Assembly: GCA_023630585.1 (NCBI GenBank)
Contig: CM042558.1
Location: 19,233,300 to 19,297,299, forward strand
DNA from: Cranoglanis bouderius
Lineage: Eukaryota > Chordata > Actinopteri > Siluriformes > Cranoglanididae
DNA length: 64,000 nt
Direction: 5' to 3'
Shown: positions 13,117 to 23,849 of the stretch, piece after piece
How positions within the stretch are numbered: the first letter of the stretch is position 1
Layout of the letters: each line of letters begins with the position of its first letter
Translations under genes and position numbers: made by a program
The notes under the pieces: generated by a model
Seen by the model: only the letters and a program-made list of their open reading frames with translations
Told to the model about the DNA's origin: nothing
Database searches by the model: none

Positions 13117-16100
13117 ATTATTGATGTCATCCAAATACCAGTAAAATTTTACCAACTCTGTTTAAAATACTCACAGCTGATACTTGGAGTTGCAGGTCAT
13201 TTTTCTCCTGTAGCAGGGACACCATCTTCTCCTCAAGCTCTTTCTTCCTGGCCAGCGCCTTTGCCAAGTCCTCTTTCATTTTCTCAAAGTTCTCCTTCAT
13301 GGCAGCCATTTCCTTCTCAGTCTCTGCACTCTTGAGAAGAGGCTTGATCTTGAAGTACAGCTTCATCCATGGCCAGTGTTTCACATTCATGAATGAGCGG
13401 ATGTTGTATTGGATTGAATAAATGGATTCTCTGGAATTTAAGATGAACAAGGTCAGTATGCACCTGCCTATGTTTAGTTTTGTTTTGTACTTAGGTTTCA
13501 TGCTTTGTTCATCTAAATATACCTCCTCTCCATCATTTTGACAAACTCCCTCCTCATGAGGTAGCCACGGCACAAAGCCTGAGTCATGGTCACCAGATTT
13601 GCAAGTTTTTCATCTCGCATCTCCTCAAGGGTACCCAGCAGACCAGCTTTGAAGAACACCTACAGGTTCATTTAAGGAGATTCAATATTATCTGAGACTG
13701 TACTCCGGAAAATAAAACAGCAGAAATACAGTCCATAATAATGTATGCTAAAATTTGCCCTGGTTGTTGTAGAATTCAAGAAGACTAAGCTGTATTCTTT
13801 TAGATTTCTTGAGTTGCACTAATTTTCTGGATATTTTGGCTAACTAAAAATAATAGTCTTTTTCTAACAAGACTACAAACCTTGGTGTGTCCAAACTTGT
13901 ACTGGGTATGATCCACATCAATGGAGCCCAAGAGTTTCTCTGAAGCTTTCTTGTTGTCAATGAACTGTCCCTCTGGGATGACACTGGCATTCAAGACTTT
14001 GTATCTGAAAGAAGAACATGTATTCCAGAATACAGAATGTGTATATTCTTGCCAAATTTTCATTTCATTGCCCACAACCCATGTGTAGAAGCTGAAGGTA
14101 TTTTCAGGTGTTCACAATACCTCTGCTTGAAGTCACCATAGAGGATTCTGCTGGGGAATCCCTTTCTGCAGATTCTGATACCCTCCAGCACACCATTACA
14201 CCTCAACTGGTGGATGACCAGGTAGTTCTCCATCAGACCTAGGGTGTCCAGTGTAGTGGTACAGTATTAGAAAAAAAGTCTCTTACATTCAGAGACATTC
14301 ATAGGTATGTTGTGTATTTACCAATAAAAATGTATGAAAATAAGAAGAATACCCACCTGGAGTCTTGGACTCATTCGGAATCAAGCAACGCACAAAGTGA
14401 GGGTGAGTGCTCCTCAAGTTGGTCATCAGCTTGCCCAAGTTCTCCTGTAGAAGTCACATGTCACAAGTAAGTCATTGCATAGTTTATGCGCTGTATAATG
14501 ACAACCAATAAGCCAACACACTTACCCTAAAGAGAGCAGACACTGTCTGGAAAGAACCACCCTTCTTCTTGCCTTTTTTTCCACCACCAGCATCAGCTGC
14601 ACATTAGAAAGTTAAAATTCTTAATCTTAAAATTCTTGATCTTCTTCTTCTTTTGCTTTATATATTTACAGTTTGAGACCAGAAACATCACACGGTAGTA
14701 CACAGTGCTATGCAGTAGTAGTCATGATTTCAGCAGAATATGCTTTTAATTGAAAAAAATATTCAGGTTTATTTTTAAATTTTGGCTACAACAACAATAA
14801 AAAAAAAATCAAGCTATAACTATTAATCTTACCATCGGCACCGGCATGGGCTGCATACAGGAAGCCCAGCAGTTTGTTTGCTGACTTCTGGTACAGCTGC
14901 ACAACAGAGTCATTCAGTGGATCCTTGTTCTTGTCCAACCAGCCGGAAATGTTGTAGTCCACAGTGCCGGCGTAGTGCACCAAGGAGAAGTGGGCCTCAG
15001 CTTTGCCTTTGGCAGGCTTTGGCTTTTGGAAAGCATTGCATTTACCAAGATGTTGGTCGTGAAGCTTGTTCTTGAAGGATGTGTCTGTAGCCTTGGGGAA
15101 CATGCACTCCTCTTCAAGGATGGAGAAGATGCCCATTGGCTGTTGATAATATTTATTTTTATTAAGTAGTCAAATGACAAGGAAGACAGCTTGGATAGTT
15201 AGCAGTTGTTTTTACTCTACTTCTCTGAAACACCTTACCTTCTCAATAAGCTCAATGCAGGCAGCCAAGTCCATACCGAAGTCAATGAACTCCCACTCGA
15301 TACCTTCTTTCTTGTACTCCTCTTGTTCCAGTACAAACATGTGGTGGTTGAAAAACTGTTGCAGTTTCTCATTTGTGAAGTTAATGCAGAGCTGCTCCAA
15401 GCTGTTGAACTGTTACAGCAGATCAATACATTAGACATTGCCAAAGTATTGTAAAAACCAACGGAACACGCATCATGGAGAAAAACATTATTATTTACAT
15501 CAAAGATCTCAAATCCAGCGATGTCCAGCACACCAATGAAGAACTGTCTTTGTTGCTTTGTGTCCAACATCTCATTAATTCGGATGACCATCCACAAGAA
15601 CATTTTCTCATAGATGGATTTGCAGAGGGCACTGACGGCGTTGTTGACCTGAATAATGTAAAAGTTAGCTTTATTGAGGATTGTCCTATAATTTGTGCTT
15701 TCTGTACAAACAAAGCTTCATTCTCACTTGTGATGGTTGAATAATGAGACATTACCTGAGGTACAGTCTGGCCTTTGGTAACAAACTCGTTTCCGACCTT
15801 GACTCTGGGGTAGCACAAAGCTTTCAGCATGTCAGCTGAGTTCAGGCCCAGAAGGTAGGCGATTTTATCAGCCACTGAATTGAAAAAAAGATTGTCTTAA
15901 TAATCAGGAATGGCATACATTAGGTCATTATGTATCAACAGACTAGGTCAATCTTGTGATTTTATCTGTACCCTCAGTGCCATCAGGCTCAGCCTGCTCC
16001 TCCCTCTGCTTCTGCTTGAACTTCATGTTTCCATGATGCATCACAGCACCGGTCAGCTTGTAGATGTTAATTTTCTCGTCAGCGCTGAAGCCGAGGATGT

Positions 16101-18146
16101 CAATGGCCGTCTGTGTGACGAAAAGCAGAGATTAATCATGTGTATCTTTAACACACATTTCTTTTGTGAAATTAGAACAAATAATTTGTTCCTACATCTG
16201 TGGCAATGAACTCCTCAACATCATTGATGCTCTTGACTGTGATTTCACCCTGGCTGATCATAGGGTAGTCATAGGGGTTGGTGGTGATGAGCAGTGCCTC
16301 TGTATGATAAGGAATTAAAACTGTATTAATGCCTGTTTGTTCTTTAAACTAAAAGGATTGTAACAGGGTTTGTTAACATTAAAATGCTTGACATTCCTCA
16401 CCAAGCAGCTCTGGCTTGTGTCCAGTCATGAGCTGGTAGAAAATGTGGTAGCTTCTCTCAGCAGACAGCTGGAAGGTGACTCTTGACTTTTCCAGCAGAT
16501 CTGTTGACAAGAATCGATTTTGTTAAGCAGTGTCTCATGTTTATACAACTGAGCAGATGAGGGTTTAGGGCCTTGCTCAAGGGCCCAGCAGTGGCAGCTT
16601 GGTGTTACTGGGATTTAAACTCATAACCTTCCTTCAGAAGTCTAACATCTTAACCACTGAGCTACCACTGCCTAATCACTTTTCGGATGGTAGTAAATTT
16701 TTCAATCTCATTTTGTACATCTAAAAGATTATAATATTCAATGATATTCAAAAAATATTCATAGTTGTTAAAACTTACAGGTTTCAATATCAGCTGAGGC
16801 CAGCTTGCCAGTTTGCCCAAAGTGAATTCTGATGAATTTACCCTGTAAATTAAAAAAATATATATTATATGTATTTGATATATGTTTTAATCACATGGCT
16901 GCATGATTTATACATCCAGTATGTGTGAACTTACAAAACGAGAGGAGTTGTCATTTCTCACAGTCTTGGCATTACCATAAGCCTCCAGCAGGGGGTTGGC
17001 TGCAACAATTTGGTCTTCCAGTGAACCCTAGTGATGATGGCAGGTATTTTAGTGAGGAGTCTGAGGTCTGATTCTGATATATATCAGCAATAATTATTCA
17101 CTGACCTGCATTTTGCCAGGAGTAGGCTCTGCTGCCTTCTTTCCAGTCATGCCAACCATTGCAAAGTACTGAATGACACGTTTTGTGTTCACAGTTTTTC
17201 CTGCACCAGATTCTCCACTGGGGGAAGAACAGATTGTTAATTACTTTTCAATACAACAGCATTAATCTAGGAATGAATTTCAGTAATTTTTTTTTTTCAG
17301 AATTTTAATTTAAGAGTTTTAACTTACGTAATCAGGACTGACTGGTTCTCACGATCTAAAGGAGTAATTAGAATTCATTGTACATGTTGTATAATGCATA
17401 CAACTATTTATACAGTGACAAATAGTTACAGTTAGAAATATGAGCAATTTCATACCAGTGAGCATGAACTGATAGGCGTTATCAGAGATGGAGAAGATGT
17501 GAGGCGGAGCTTCAATCCTCTTTTTGCCTCTGTATCCAGACACAACGACAGCGTCGTACACTGGGAGCCACTTGTAGGGGTTCACAGTGACGCAGAACAA
17601 CCCTGAGTAGGTCTGAAGGAGAGTCAAATTTTCATTAGTTTGTGTCACTGCATTCTCTTATATTTCTCTTTTATAATTGCGTAGTTCTTTGTTAAACTTA
17701 CGTAGATCATCCATGCTGCGTAACGCTCTTTGAGGTTATACAGCACAGAAGGTTCATTGAGATGGGTCATCATGGCCATGTCCTCAATTTTGTCAAATTT
17801 GGGAGGATTCATGGGAAAGATTTCGTCTTCCTTAACTGTGACACTCTATAAAACAACAGTGATAAAACATTATAATGGTTAGTTACGTAGGGAAATTTAC
17901 TAGGATCCTGACACTACTAGATGTTTCAATTATCTTGTCACTTACTTTGCCGCCCTCAGTTTCGACAGTGGCTTTGCCACCCTCTTTACTCTTCAGTGTA
18001 CCCTTGACGTACATCTCGGCTGCATCGGTCACAAAGAATGCACTTTTGGCATCAAAAGGTTTGTTCTGAGCCTCAATCCTCTCCTTGTCCGGCTTCCGGA
18101 GGTAGATGGCCGCCGGGCCGAAGCATTCCATCTCACCATCTCCCAT
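7919..18146 (-). CDS. Fast skeletal-type myosin heavy chain, copy B (complete, 1,934 aa)
   Basis: Coding exons in transcript order: 17946-18146 (start), 17702-17845, 17456-17612, 17328-17355, 17106-17217, 16935-17027, 16779-16842, 16402-16500, 16196-16299, 15972-16110, 15756-15874, 15499-15648, 15239-15409, 14833-15139, 14526-14596, 14357-14444, 14121-14238, 13881-14004, 13523-13659, 13175-13430, 12831-13073, 12566-12742, 12332-12477, 12143-12233, 11667-12056, 11438-11564, 11243-11361, 10925-11121, 10649-10832, 10014-10179, 9805-9929, 9412-9720, 9114-9317, 8891-9016, 8636-8806, 8448-8552, 8269-8364, 8032-8163, 7919-7933. They sum to 5,805 nt, divisible by three, ending ...SRDAGKGKEE and stop. 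The length fits sarcomeric MYH (about 1,930-1,940 aa). The motor spans residues 1 to about 780, then two IQ motifs, then a coiled-coil rod. It is intact and probably functional: the thick-filament ATPase of muscle. The paralog (adult, larval or other fast isoform) cannot be decided by eye. Confidence 0.95.
10182..10575. repeat. Interspersed fish repeat with (AAT)n end, in myosin B intron
   Basis: A run of ATA/TAA triplets (10183-10212) is followed by about 350 bp beginning TTTATAAAGCGCTTTTCTAG and containing AAAGCGCTTTACATAGTATA. From memory this block recurs widely in fish genomes. It has no coding capacity and enlarges one rod intron to 469 bp. I cannot assign a superfamily with certainty. 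Confidence 0.65.
13175..13659 (-). other. Myosin B neck: two IQ light-chain-binding motifs (two exons)
   Basis: Exon 13523-13659 contains the essential-light-chain site ([16 protein letters not shown]). Exon 13175-13430 starts with the regulatory-light-chain site ([20 protein letters not shown]) and passes through the invariant proline (KIKPLL) into the rod. Confidence 0.9.
14121..14238 (-). other. Myosin B exon with the SH1/SH2 reactive-cysteine helix
   Basis: It encodes [20 protein letters not shown], with the two cysteines of the SH1/SH2 region that links ATPase state to the converter. The exon before it (14357-14444) carries the actin-binding [12 protein letters not shown] segment. Exon 14526-14596 holds the Gly/Lys-rich surface loop 2 ([11 protein letters not shown]). 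Confidence 0.92.
16551..16677. repeat. Interspersed repeat fragment in myosin B intron
   Basis: The block around GGCCTTGCTCAAGGGCCCAG to CTTAACCACTGAGCTACCAC resembles a short dispersed repeat common in teleosts. It lies between the exons at 16402-16500 and 16779-16842. Its class (SINE-like or a transposon fragment) is not resolved. Confidence 0.5.
17106..17217 (-). other. Myosin B exon carrying the ATP-binding P-loop
   Basis: It encodes [20 protein letters not shown] and ends in [16 protein letters not shown] is the Walker A loop that holds the ATP phosphates. The next exon, 16935-17027, carries switch I (NDNSSRF), and 15499-15648 carries switch II (DIAGFEIFD). All three nucleotide-site elements are intact in copy B. 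Confidence 0.95.
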
Positions 18147-18234
18147 GGTGGCAGATTACTGTGGAGTCAAATAACTTTTTTTACTTTGGATGAAGCCATG
18201 TAGTTGTGTTTGTTTTATAAATGATTTTTTTTAT

Positions 18235-18785
18235 ATAATACACTCACTGAGCACTAGGAACATGGTCCATGTTAACATGATTGCATCACGCACTTTTAGT
18301 AGATTTTTCAGGTGAACTTTCATGCTGCGATTCAGATCCAGTGACTGGAAGGACTCGTTGTCATGTTCATGAAACCAGTTTGAGACGACTTCTGCTTTGT
18401 GACATTGTGCATTATCATGCTCGAAGTAGCCATTAGAAGATGGTAAATTGTGATCATGAAGGGATGCACATGGTCAGTTACAATACTCAAATGGGCTGTG
18501 GCATTCAAGCCATATTTGATTAGTATTAACGGGCCCAAAGTGTGCCAAGAAAACATTCCCCACACCATTACGCCACCTCCACCAGCCTGGACTGTTTACA
18601 CAAGGCAGGTTGGGTCCATTGATTCATGCTGTTGCTGCCAAATTCTGACCCTGCCATCTGCTGCTCGCCCATATCTGCATGATTTTATGCACTGCACTGC
18701 TGTCACACAATTGGCCGATTAGCTAGTTGCATGAATGGGTACGTGTACAGGTTATTCCTATTAAAGTGTTTGGTGAGTGTATACA
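18235..18785 (-). mobile_element. Tc1-like relic in the leader intron of myosin B
   Basis: The ends look like CACTCACTGAGCAC on the left and AAGTGTTTGGTGAGTG on the right, a family with CACTCACNGG-type termini. The interior matches the 3' half of that transposase in reverse orientation but has no open frame of useful length. The leader intron of copy A lacks this block, so it was inserted after the duplication or was lost from A. Confidence 0.7.
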
Positions 18786-18964
18786 CATATCTGCTGCAGA
18801 GTTCATATAGGGATCATGATACATACATTCTACGCTCTTAAAAGAGATTTCCTTGCTTTTTTTTTTTTTGACATGGCCTGACAAAATGCACAGTAAATAA
18901 ATACACATTAATCATGTTTTAACTAATCCTTTTTTTTTTACCTTTACGATGTTTAACACTGTAC

Positions 18965-19180
18965 CTTGTTTGATGTCAAGAGGAGAAACTGGCAGATGGT
19001 AGATTGGCTGGCAGATTGTGAACACTGAGGGGGAAAAAAAGGAGTAAACATCAGTTTAGACATTCAATGTAAACACTGATGAAATGTAACATTTTACAAA
19101 TGAAACGGTATACAAATGTAATGAGACATCAGCAATGTACCGGAAACTTCCTCACCTTGGCAGGGTGCTTGAGGTTCCTT
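18965..19180 (-). other. Non-coding leader exons of myosin B
   Basis: Exon 2 lies at about 18965-19024, with acceptor CCCTCAG and a GTAC donor. Exon 1 runs from 19156 to about 19180 and ends at a GTGAGG donor. A further 12 nt of leader are in the start-codon exon (to 18158). The layout of two short leader exons matches copy A. Confidence 0.65.
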
Positions 19181-19199
19181 CAGTCCTTGGGGGAGCCTG

Positions 19200-19207
19200 T
19201 TATATAG
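19200..19207 (-). promoter_or_regulatory. TATA box of myosin copy B
   Basis: CTATATAA on the minus strand lies about 25 nt before the predicted first leader exon. The neighbourhood is nearly identical to that of copy A, including GCTGCTATATAACAGGCTCC. Confidence 0.78.
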
Positions 19208-21414
19208 CAGCATTACCGTTCACTCAGCAGAAATGTCTAGCTGTATATGGCCATGTAGCATTAGTTGATGCAGTGTATTTTTGCTTTATGTAACACTATT
19301 ATAAACACGCCTCGGTGTCATACAGTTGCAAATGCTGGTGTTTTTTAGAAGGATTCCTTCAAAATATTCAGTTTTCTTTATTATATTAAAAACTAACCAT
19401 TTCTTGTTATGCAAATTAGGGAAAACAGTGATTTAAAATATTTTTAAAATAAGCATAAATATTTACATTTAAACCTGTTTTCATTTTATAAATTCATCTT
19501 TATCAGAATATTTTTCTGATCATTTTTATATCAATAGCTGTTTCTATTGAATATCCTGTAAATATCCTGTAAAAACAAATGTATATTACTCTTAAAATAG
19601 TGTTGTTGGGTTTTTTTTTTGTTGTTGTTTTTGTTTGTTTGTTTTGTTTTGTTTTGTTTTTAAATATTTTTTTTTATTTTTGGTCATTAAAAAAGGTTTA
19701 AGAGTTCTGGCAACGAAGAGGCGCTAAAATTGGACGTGGAGAAGCACTCTGATCCCCCTGGTGTTCAATTTCATGGTCAGTGCCATCATTTCCAAATATA
19801 TAAATCATGTTTCCCAGACTTAACTTGGATACATAACAAGATTTAAGAGATCTAACATTTAGTGCCAGCAGAGTATCACATAGTGTCAGATTAATTACCA
19901 GTGGCTGACCATAACATTCTTTTCCAAAGAAAGAGAATATGCTTTGGCAGTTGCTTACAAGGCAGTGAAATTTAGTAGTGAATAGTTGGATTCATAAAAT
20001 TAAATGCTGAATCTGAATATTACAAGCACAGTGTTCCTATTAGGAATAAATACAAATATAGAAATCAGTTAGTCGTCTGTGCACTTTTTCGTGCACTTCA
20101 GTTTGCAGTATAAATAAGTTTAGTTGCGCTACATAGGAGTTCCCAGTTGCTGTCATCTTGGAAGTAAGTCTCCTTCCCTATTTCAAACTAGTATAAAAAT
20201 GTATAAATACTTATCTACTTTAAGTACTATTTTTAAGTTGTACTTAAAATGATTAAGATGGTATAATGGATGTGCTTCATGAAATGGTCGAATGTAAAAA
20301 GCTGATGGCTTGTGTTTGTTTTTAATCATAAGCTCACTGTACATTAAAAGAACACATTGATCTTATTGAACGTTTAGTCCCAGTACAAGACAGTTTACGC
20401 ATGGTTGGTCATTTAAACCCGAGTCATTATACTGCTGTGATTGTTTGATAGACTGAAGACGTAAAATAAAATCAAAAATCAAAATGAAACCTTTAAAAAT
20501 AAATAAATGTGCCATTACATACTACTATAAAGAGAATGTTATCTCAAAGAGACCTGGTAAGCTATTATTTGTGAAGCAACACGTTTAACCAAAAAGAAAG
20601 AAAGGACTCGCTTCTCATTTTTGACTTGCATTTGGGCAGTAAGAAAGTGTGTACTTTTGTTAGTCTACATACAGCTAGTCGCTCAAACTGTATCATAACT
20701 AGTTGGTTTTGGTGGTGGGGCATTATCACCACCTGTGGGGCATTATCACCACCTGTTTGTTAAAATGGGCTGGATTGCAATGGTAAAAATAAAAAAATAT
20801 GTGAACAAACGTATGTATCGTTTCAGTAAAAATTCGATGTATTTTTTTAGCACTACGTCCTATATCTGCAAGAGGACTTCTGTGTGTTGACAAAAAAAAA
20901 AAAAAAACTTTGAGTGACCGTACTTGCCAACTATTGCAACTGAGAGAGAGGGAACTTTTATTTTTCTTGCATGGCATCCTTATTCTGTTCTATCAAGACT
21001 CATTCTAGTTTTTCTACTGACATATTAATGTGTAAATGTGATGCTGCAGTCACACCTGTCCAGTCGCAGTGCTGTGTGACATTCTTCACATTGCCTGTTT
21101 TGAAAGTCTCGAATTTTGAATACAATTAATATTCTCTGTTGTTGTGCTTATAGTTAAATGGGGTCTGCAGATACAGCTGAAGCTTGAGTACTTGTGCATT
21201 CTTATCTGGAGTTCATTTATGAAATGTATTAAAGTGCTTTCCAGTTGCGAACTCTTGTAGCTATCTGTGTGAATATAGGTGGTTCACGCTTTGAGTGATG
21301 TGTGAAAGAAGGCAATTGTCCGATAGTTTTTACTGCGTGCAGGTTAAAGTGTTGCTTCTGTACTGGTGTCTTATTTTCACAAAAAGGCTCAAAGTCAGTG
21401 TTACAGTTGCATGA
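19208..21414. other. Spacer upstream of myosin B (no gene)
   Basis: This is the paralog of 3920-7840. It carries the same blocks in the same order but lacks the Tc1 relic found at 5860-7158; the empty site is near 20615-20630. T-rich and GTTTT-rich runs occur at 19605-19680. No open frame resembles a known protein. Confidence 0.7.
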
Positions 21415-21420
21415 TTTATT
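21415..21420 (-). terminator. Poly(A) signal retained by myosin pseudogene C
   Basis: AATAAA on the minus strand lies at the same distance from the last exon (21494-21508) as in copy B. Confidence 0.65.
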
Positions 21421-21493
21421 TGATAGAAAATTTAAGACATCACAAGTCAGTCATATTTTATGCTTGCTTGTTGGTGTCTGGTTGGTCTCCTCT

Positions 21494-23375
21494 TCATTCT
21501 TCTTTGCCCTTTGGAAAATATAAATGAGTACAATTATAGGAAATTGTTTAATCGTTTAACCTGGGACTCAGCAATGTCAGCACGCTCCTGAGCTTCCTCC
21601 ATCTCATGCTGTACTTTCCTGTACCTGGACAGGTGGGTGTTGGCCTGCTCCTCCTGTGATTGGCAAGCAGTATCCAATTTAGTGTTGTTAAATTAAATAA
21701 AATATCTGCATGTTTATCATTGTTATGCACTGCATGAATGACCAGTGTAGGTTGTAAACTTACAGCTTCCTCAGCCTGCCTCTTGTAGGCCTTCACTTTC
21801 AGCTGCAGTTTGTCCACCAGATCCTGTAGTCTATTCACGTTCTTCTTATCCTCCTCAGTCTGTAAAGATTGGTGGTTGTTTAAATTGTTCTTCATATATG
21901 CAACATACTGCCAAATATATTTTGTACCTGGTAGGTGAGCTCCTTCACTCTTCCTCTCATATTTGCGGACTCCTTTAATGGCTTCAGCGCCACGTCTCTG
22001 CTCAGCTTCGACCTCACTCTCCAGTTCACGCACCTAGAGCAGATGTTTCATTTGTATAAAACCTTCTAATAAAATGATTTGCTAGTTGTACTCCATGTTT
22101 AAAGATTGCAGCATACCCTAGATTCCAGTTTCTGGAGCTGCTTCTTTCCACCCTTCATGGCGAGGTTCTCAGCCTCATCCAGACGGTGCTGCAGATCTTT
22201 GACTGTAACTTCAAGGTTCTTCTTCATCCTTTCAAGATGAGCACTGGTGTCCTGCTCTTTCTTCAGCTTCTCTGCCATCATGGCAGCCTGGTGTATGACC
22301 ATGTCAGGAAATTACCATGCAACTTACAGGTTTCAGTGTCAGCTGAAGCCAACATTCCAGTTTGTCCAAAATGTGTTCTGATAAATTTACCCTGGAAAAT
22401 TAAAAGATGGTTAAACTGCCGTCTGATTTTAACACTGACAATCTCATAACATCTTGGCTGCATTAGACATGCAGGACTACTTACAAAACGAGAGGAGTTG
22501 TCATTTCTCACAGTCTTGGCATTACTATAAGCCTCCAGCAGGGGGTTGGCTGCAACAATTTGGTCTTCCAGTGAACCCTAGTGATGATGGCAGGCATTTT
22601 AGTGAGGAGTCTGAGGTCTGATTCTGATATATATCAGCAATAATTATTCACTGACCTGCATTTTGCCAGGAGTAGGCTCTGCCTTCTTCTGTCCCGTCAT
22701 GCCAACCATTGCAAAGTGCTGAATGACACGTTTTGTGTGGAACAGATTGTGAATTACTTTTCAATACAAGAGCATTAGTCTAGGAATGAATGAATTTCAT
22801 ACCAGTGAGCATGAACTGATAGGCGTTATCAGAGATGGAGAAGATGTGAGGTGGGGCTTCAATCCTCTTTTTGCCTCTGTATCCAGCCACAACGGTTGAG
22901 TCATACAATGGGAGCCACTTGTAGGGGTTCACAGTGACGCAGAACAAGTAGGTCTGAAGGAGAGTCCAGAGTAATTTTAATCCATTTGTGTCACTGCATT
23001 CTCTTATATTTCTCTTTCATAATTGCGTAGTTCTTTGTTAAACTTACGTAGATCATCCATGCTGCGTAACGCTCTTTGAGGTTATACAGCACAGCAGGTT
23101 CATGGAGGTGGGTCATCATGGCCATGTCCTCAATTTTGTCAAATTTGGGAGGATTCATGGGAAAGACTTCGTCTTCCTTAACTGTGACAGTCTGTAAAAT
23201 AACAGTGATGAAACACACATTGTTAGTTATGTAGGAGTATACAGTAAATGTAGGATCCTGACACTACTAGGTGTGTCAGCTATCTTGTCACTTACTTTGC
23301 CGTCCAGAGTTTCGACAGTGGCTTCGCCACCCTCTTTACTTTTCAGTGTACCCTTGAGGTACATCTCGGCTGCAG
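21494..23375 (-). pseudogene. Myosin heavy chain copy C: internally deleted, broken
   Basis: Exon remnants in transcript order: 23296-23375 (first coding exon, truncated so the start codon is gone), 23048-23191, 22803-22953 (6 nt shorter than in B), 22656 to about 22738 (P-loop half deleted), 22485-22577, 22328-22391, then directly the rod exons 22117-22287, 21928-22033 (one extra base, so a frameshift), 21764-21859, 21561-21652 (its 3' end and donor deleted) and 21494-21508. The 28-nt exon is missing. Everything from the exon equivalent to 16402-16500 through that equivalent to 8891-9016 (about 27 exons, roughly 8 kb in B) is deleted; the junction is near 22313. No functional motor can be made. 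Confidence 0.93.
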
Positions 23376-23559
23376 GTTTTCAGTCAATCAAATACATGTA
23401 ATAAACATTTCATAGACCAATAACTGTTTACTAAATAAGTGGAACCAGATATGACCCCAAGCTTTTTTTTTTCTGTTCAGGAAACCTGCAACAATACTGA
23501 CCCACTGAGGATAAAAAGCATACACCCAGAAATCTCTAACTGCTTCCTGTAGAACTCAC

Positions 23560-23812
23560 TGTGGTGTTCTTCTTAGGCCAAGAAGATGCAGGACTAGTGC
23601 TGGAATCTGAAATGCACAAACACTTTATGAAGACTCTAAATACTGGTAATAAACCGTTAAATAGACAAGAAGGCTCAAAATGAAAAATAAAACAACTAAG
23701 AGATGTTTATGTTAAATTAATTCAAATAAAAGTGAATGAATTATAATAGGTAAGTGTGTAGGGGCAGGTTTAGGAGATGAGTCTCACCTTCACTAGGTGG
23801 CTATGTGTCCTT
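23560..23812 (-). other. Leader exons of myosin pseudogene C
   Basis: A 47-nt exon at 23560-23606 has a good acceptor (TTTCAG) and donor (GTGAGT). A probable exon 1 runs from 23788 to about 23812 and ends at a GTGAGAC donor. Neither resembles the leaders of A and B, so this 5' end comes from a diverged lineage. Confidence 0.6.
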
Positions 23813-23831
23813 AGGGAAGTGCAGCACAGCT

Positions 23832-23841
23832 GTTTATATAA
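23832..23841 (-). promoter_or_regulatory. TATA box upstream of myosin pseudogene C
   Basis: TATATAAA on the minus strand lies about 25 nt upstream of the predicted exon 1, the same architecture as the A and B promoters but in different surrounding sequence. Confidence 0.6.
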
Positions 23842-23849
23842 ACACTATA

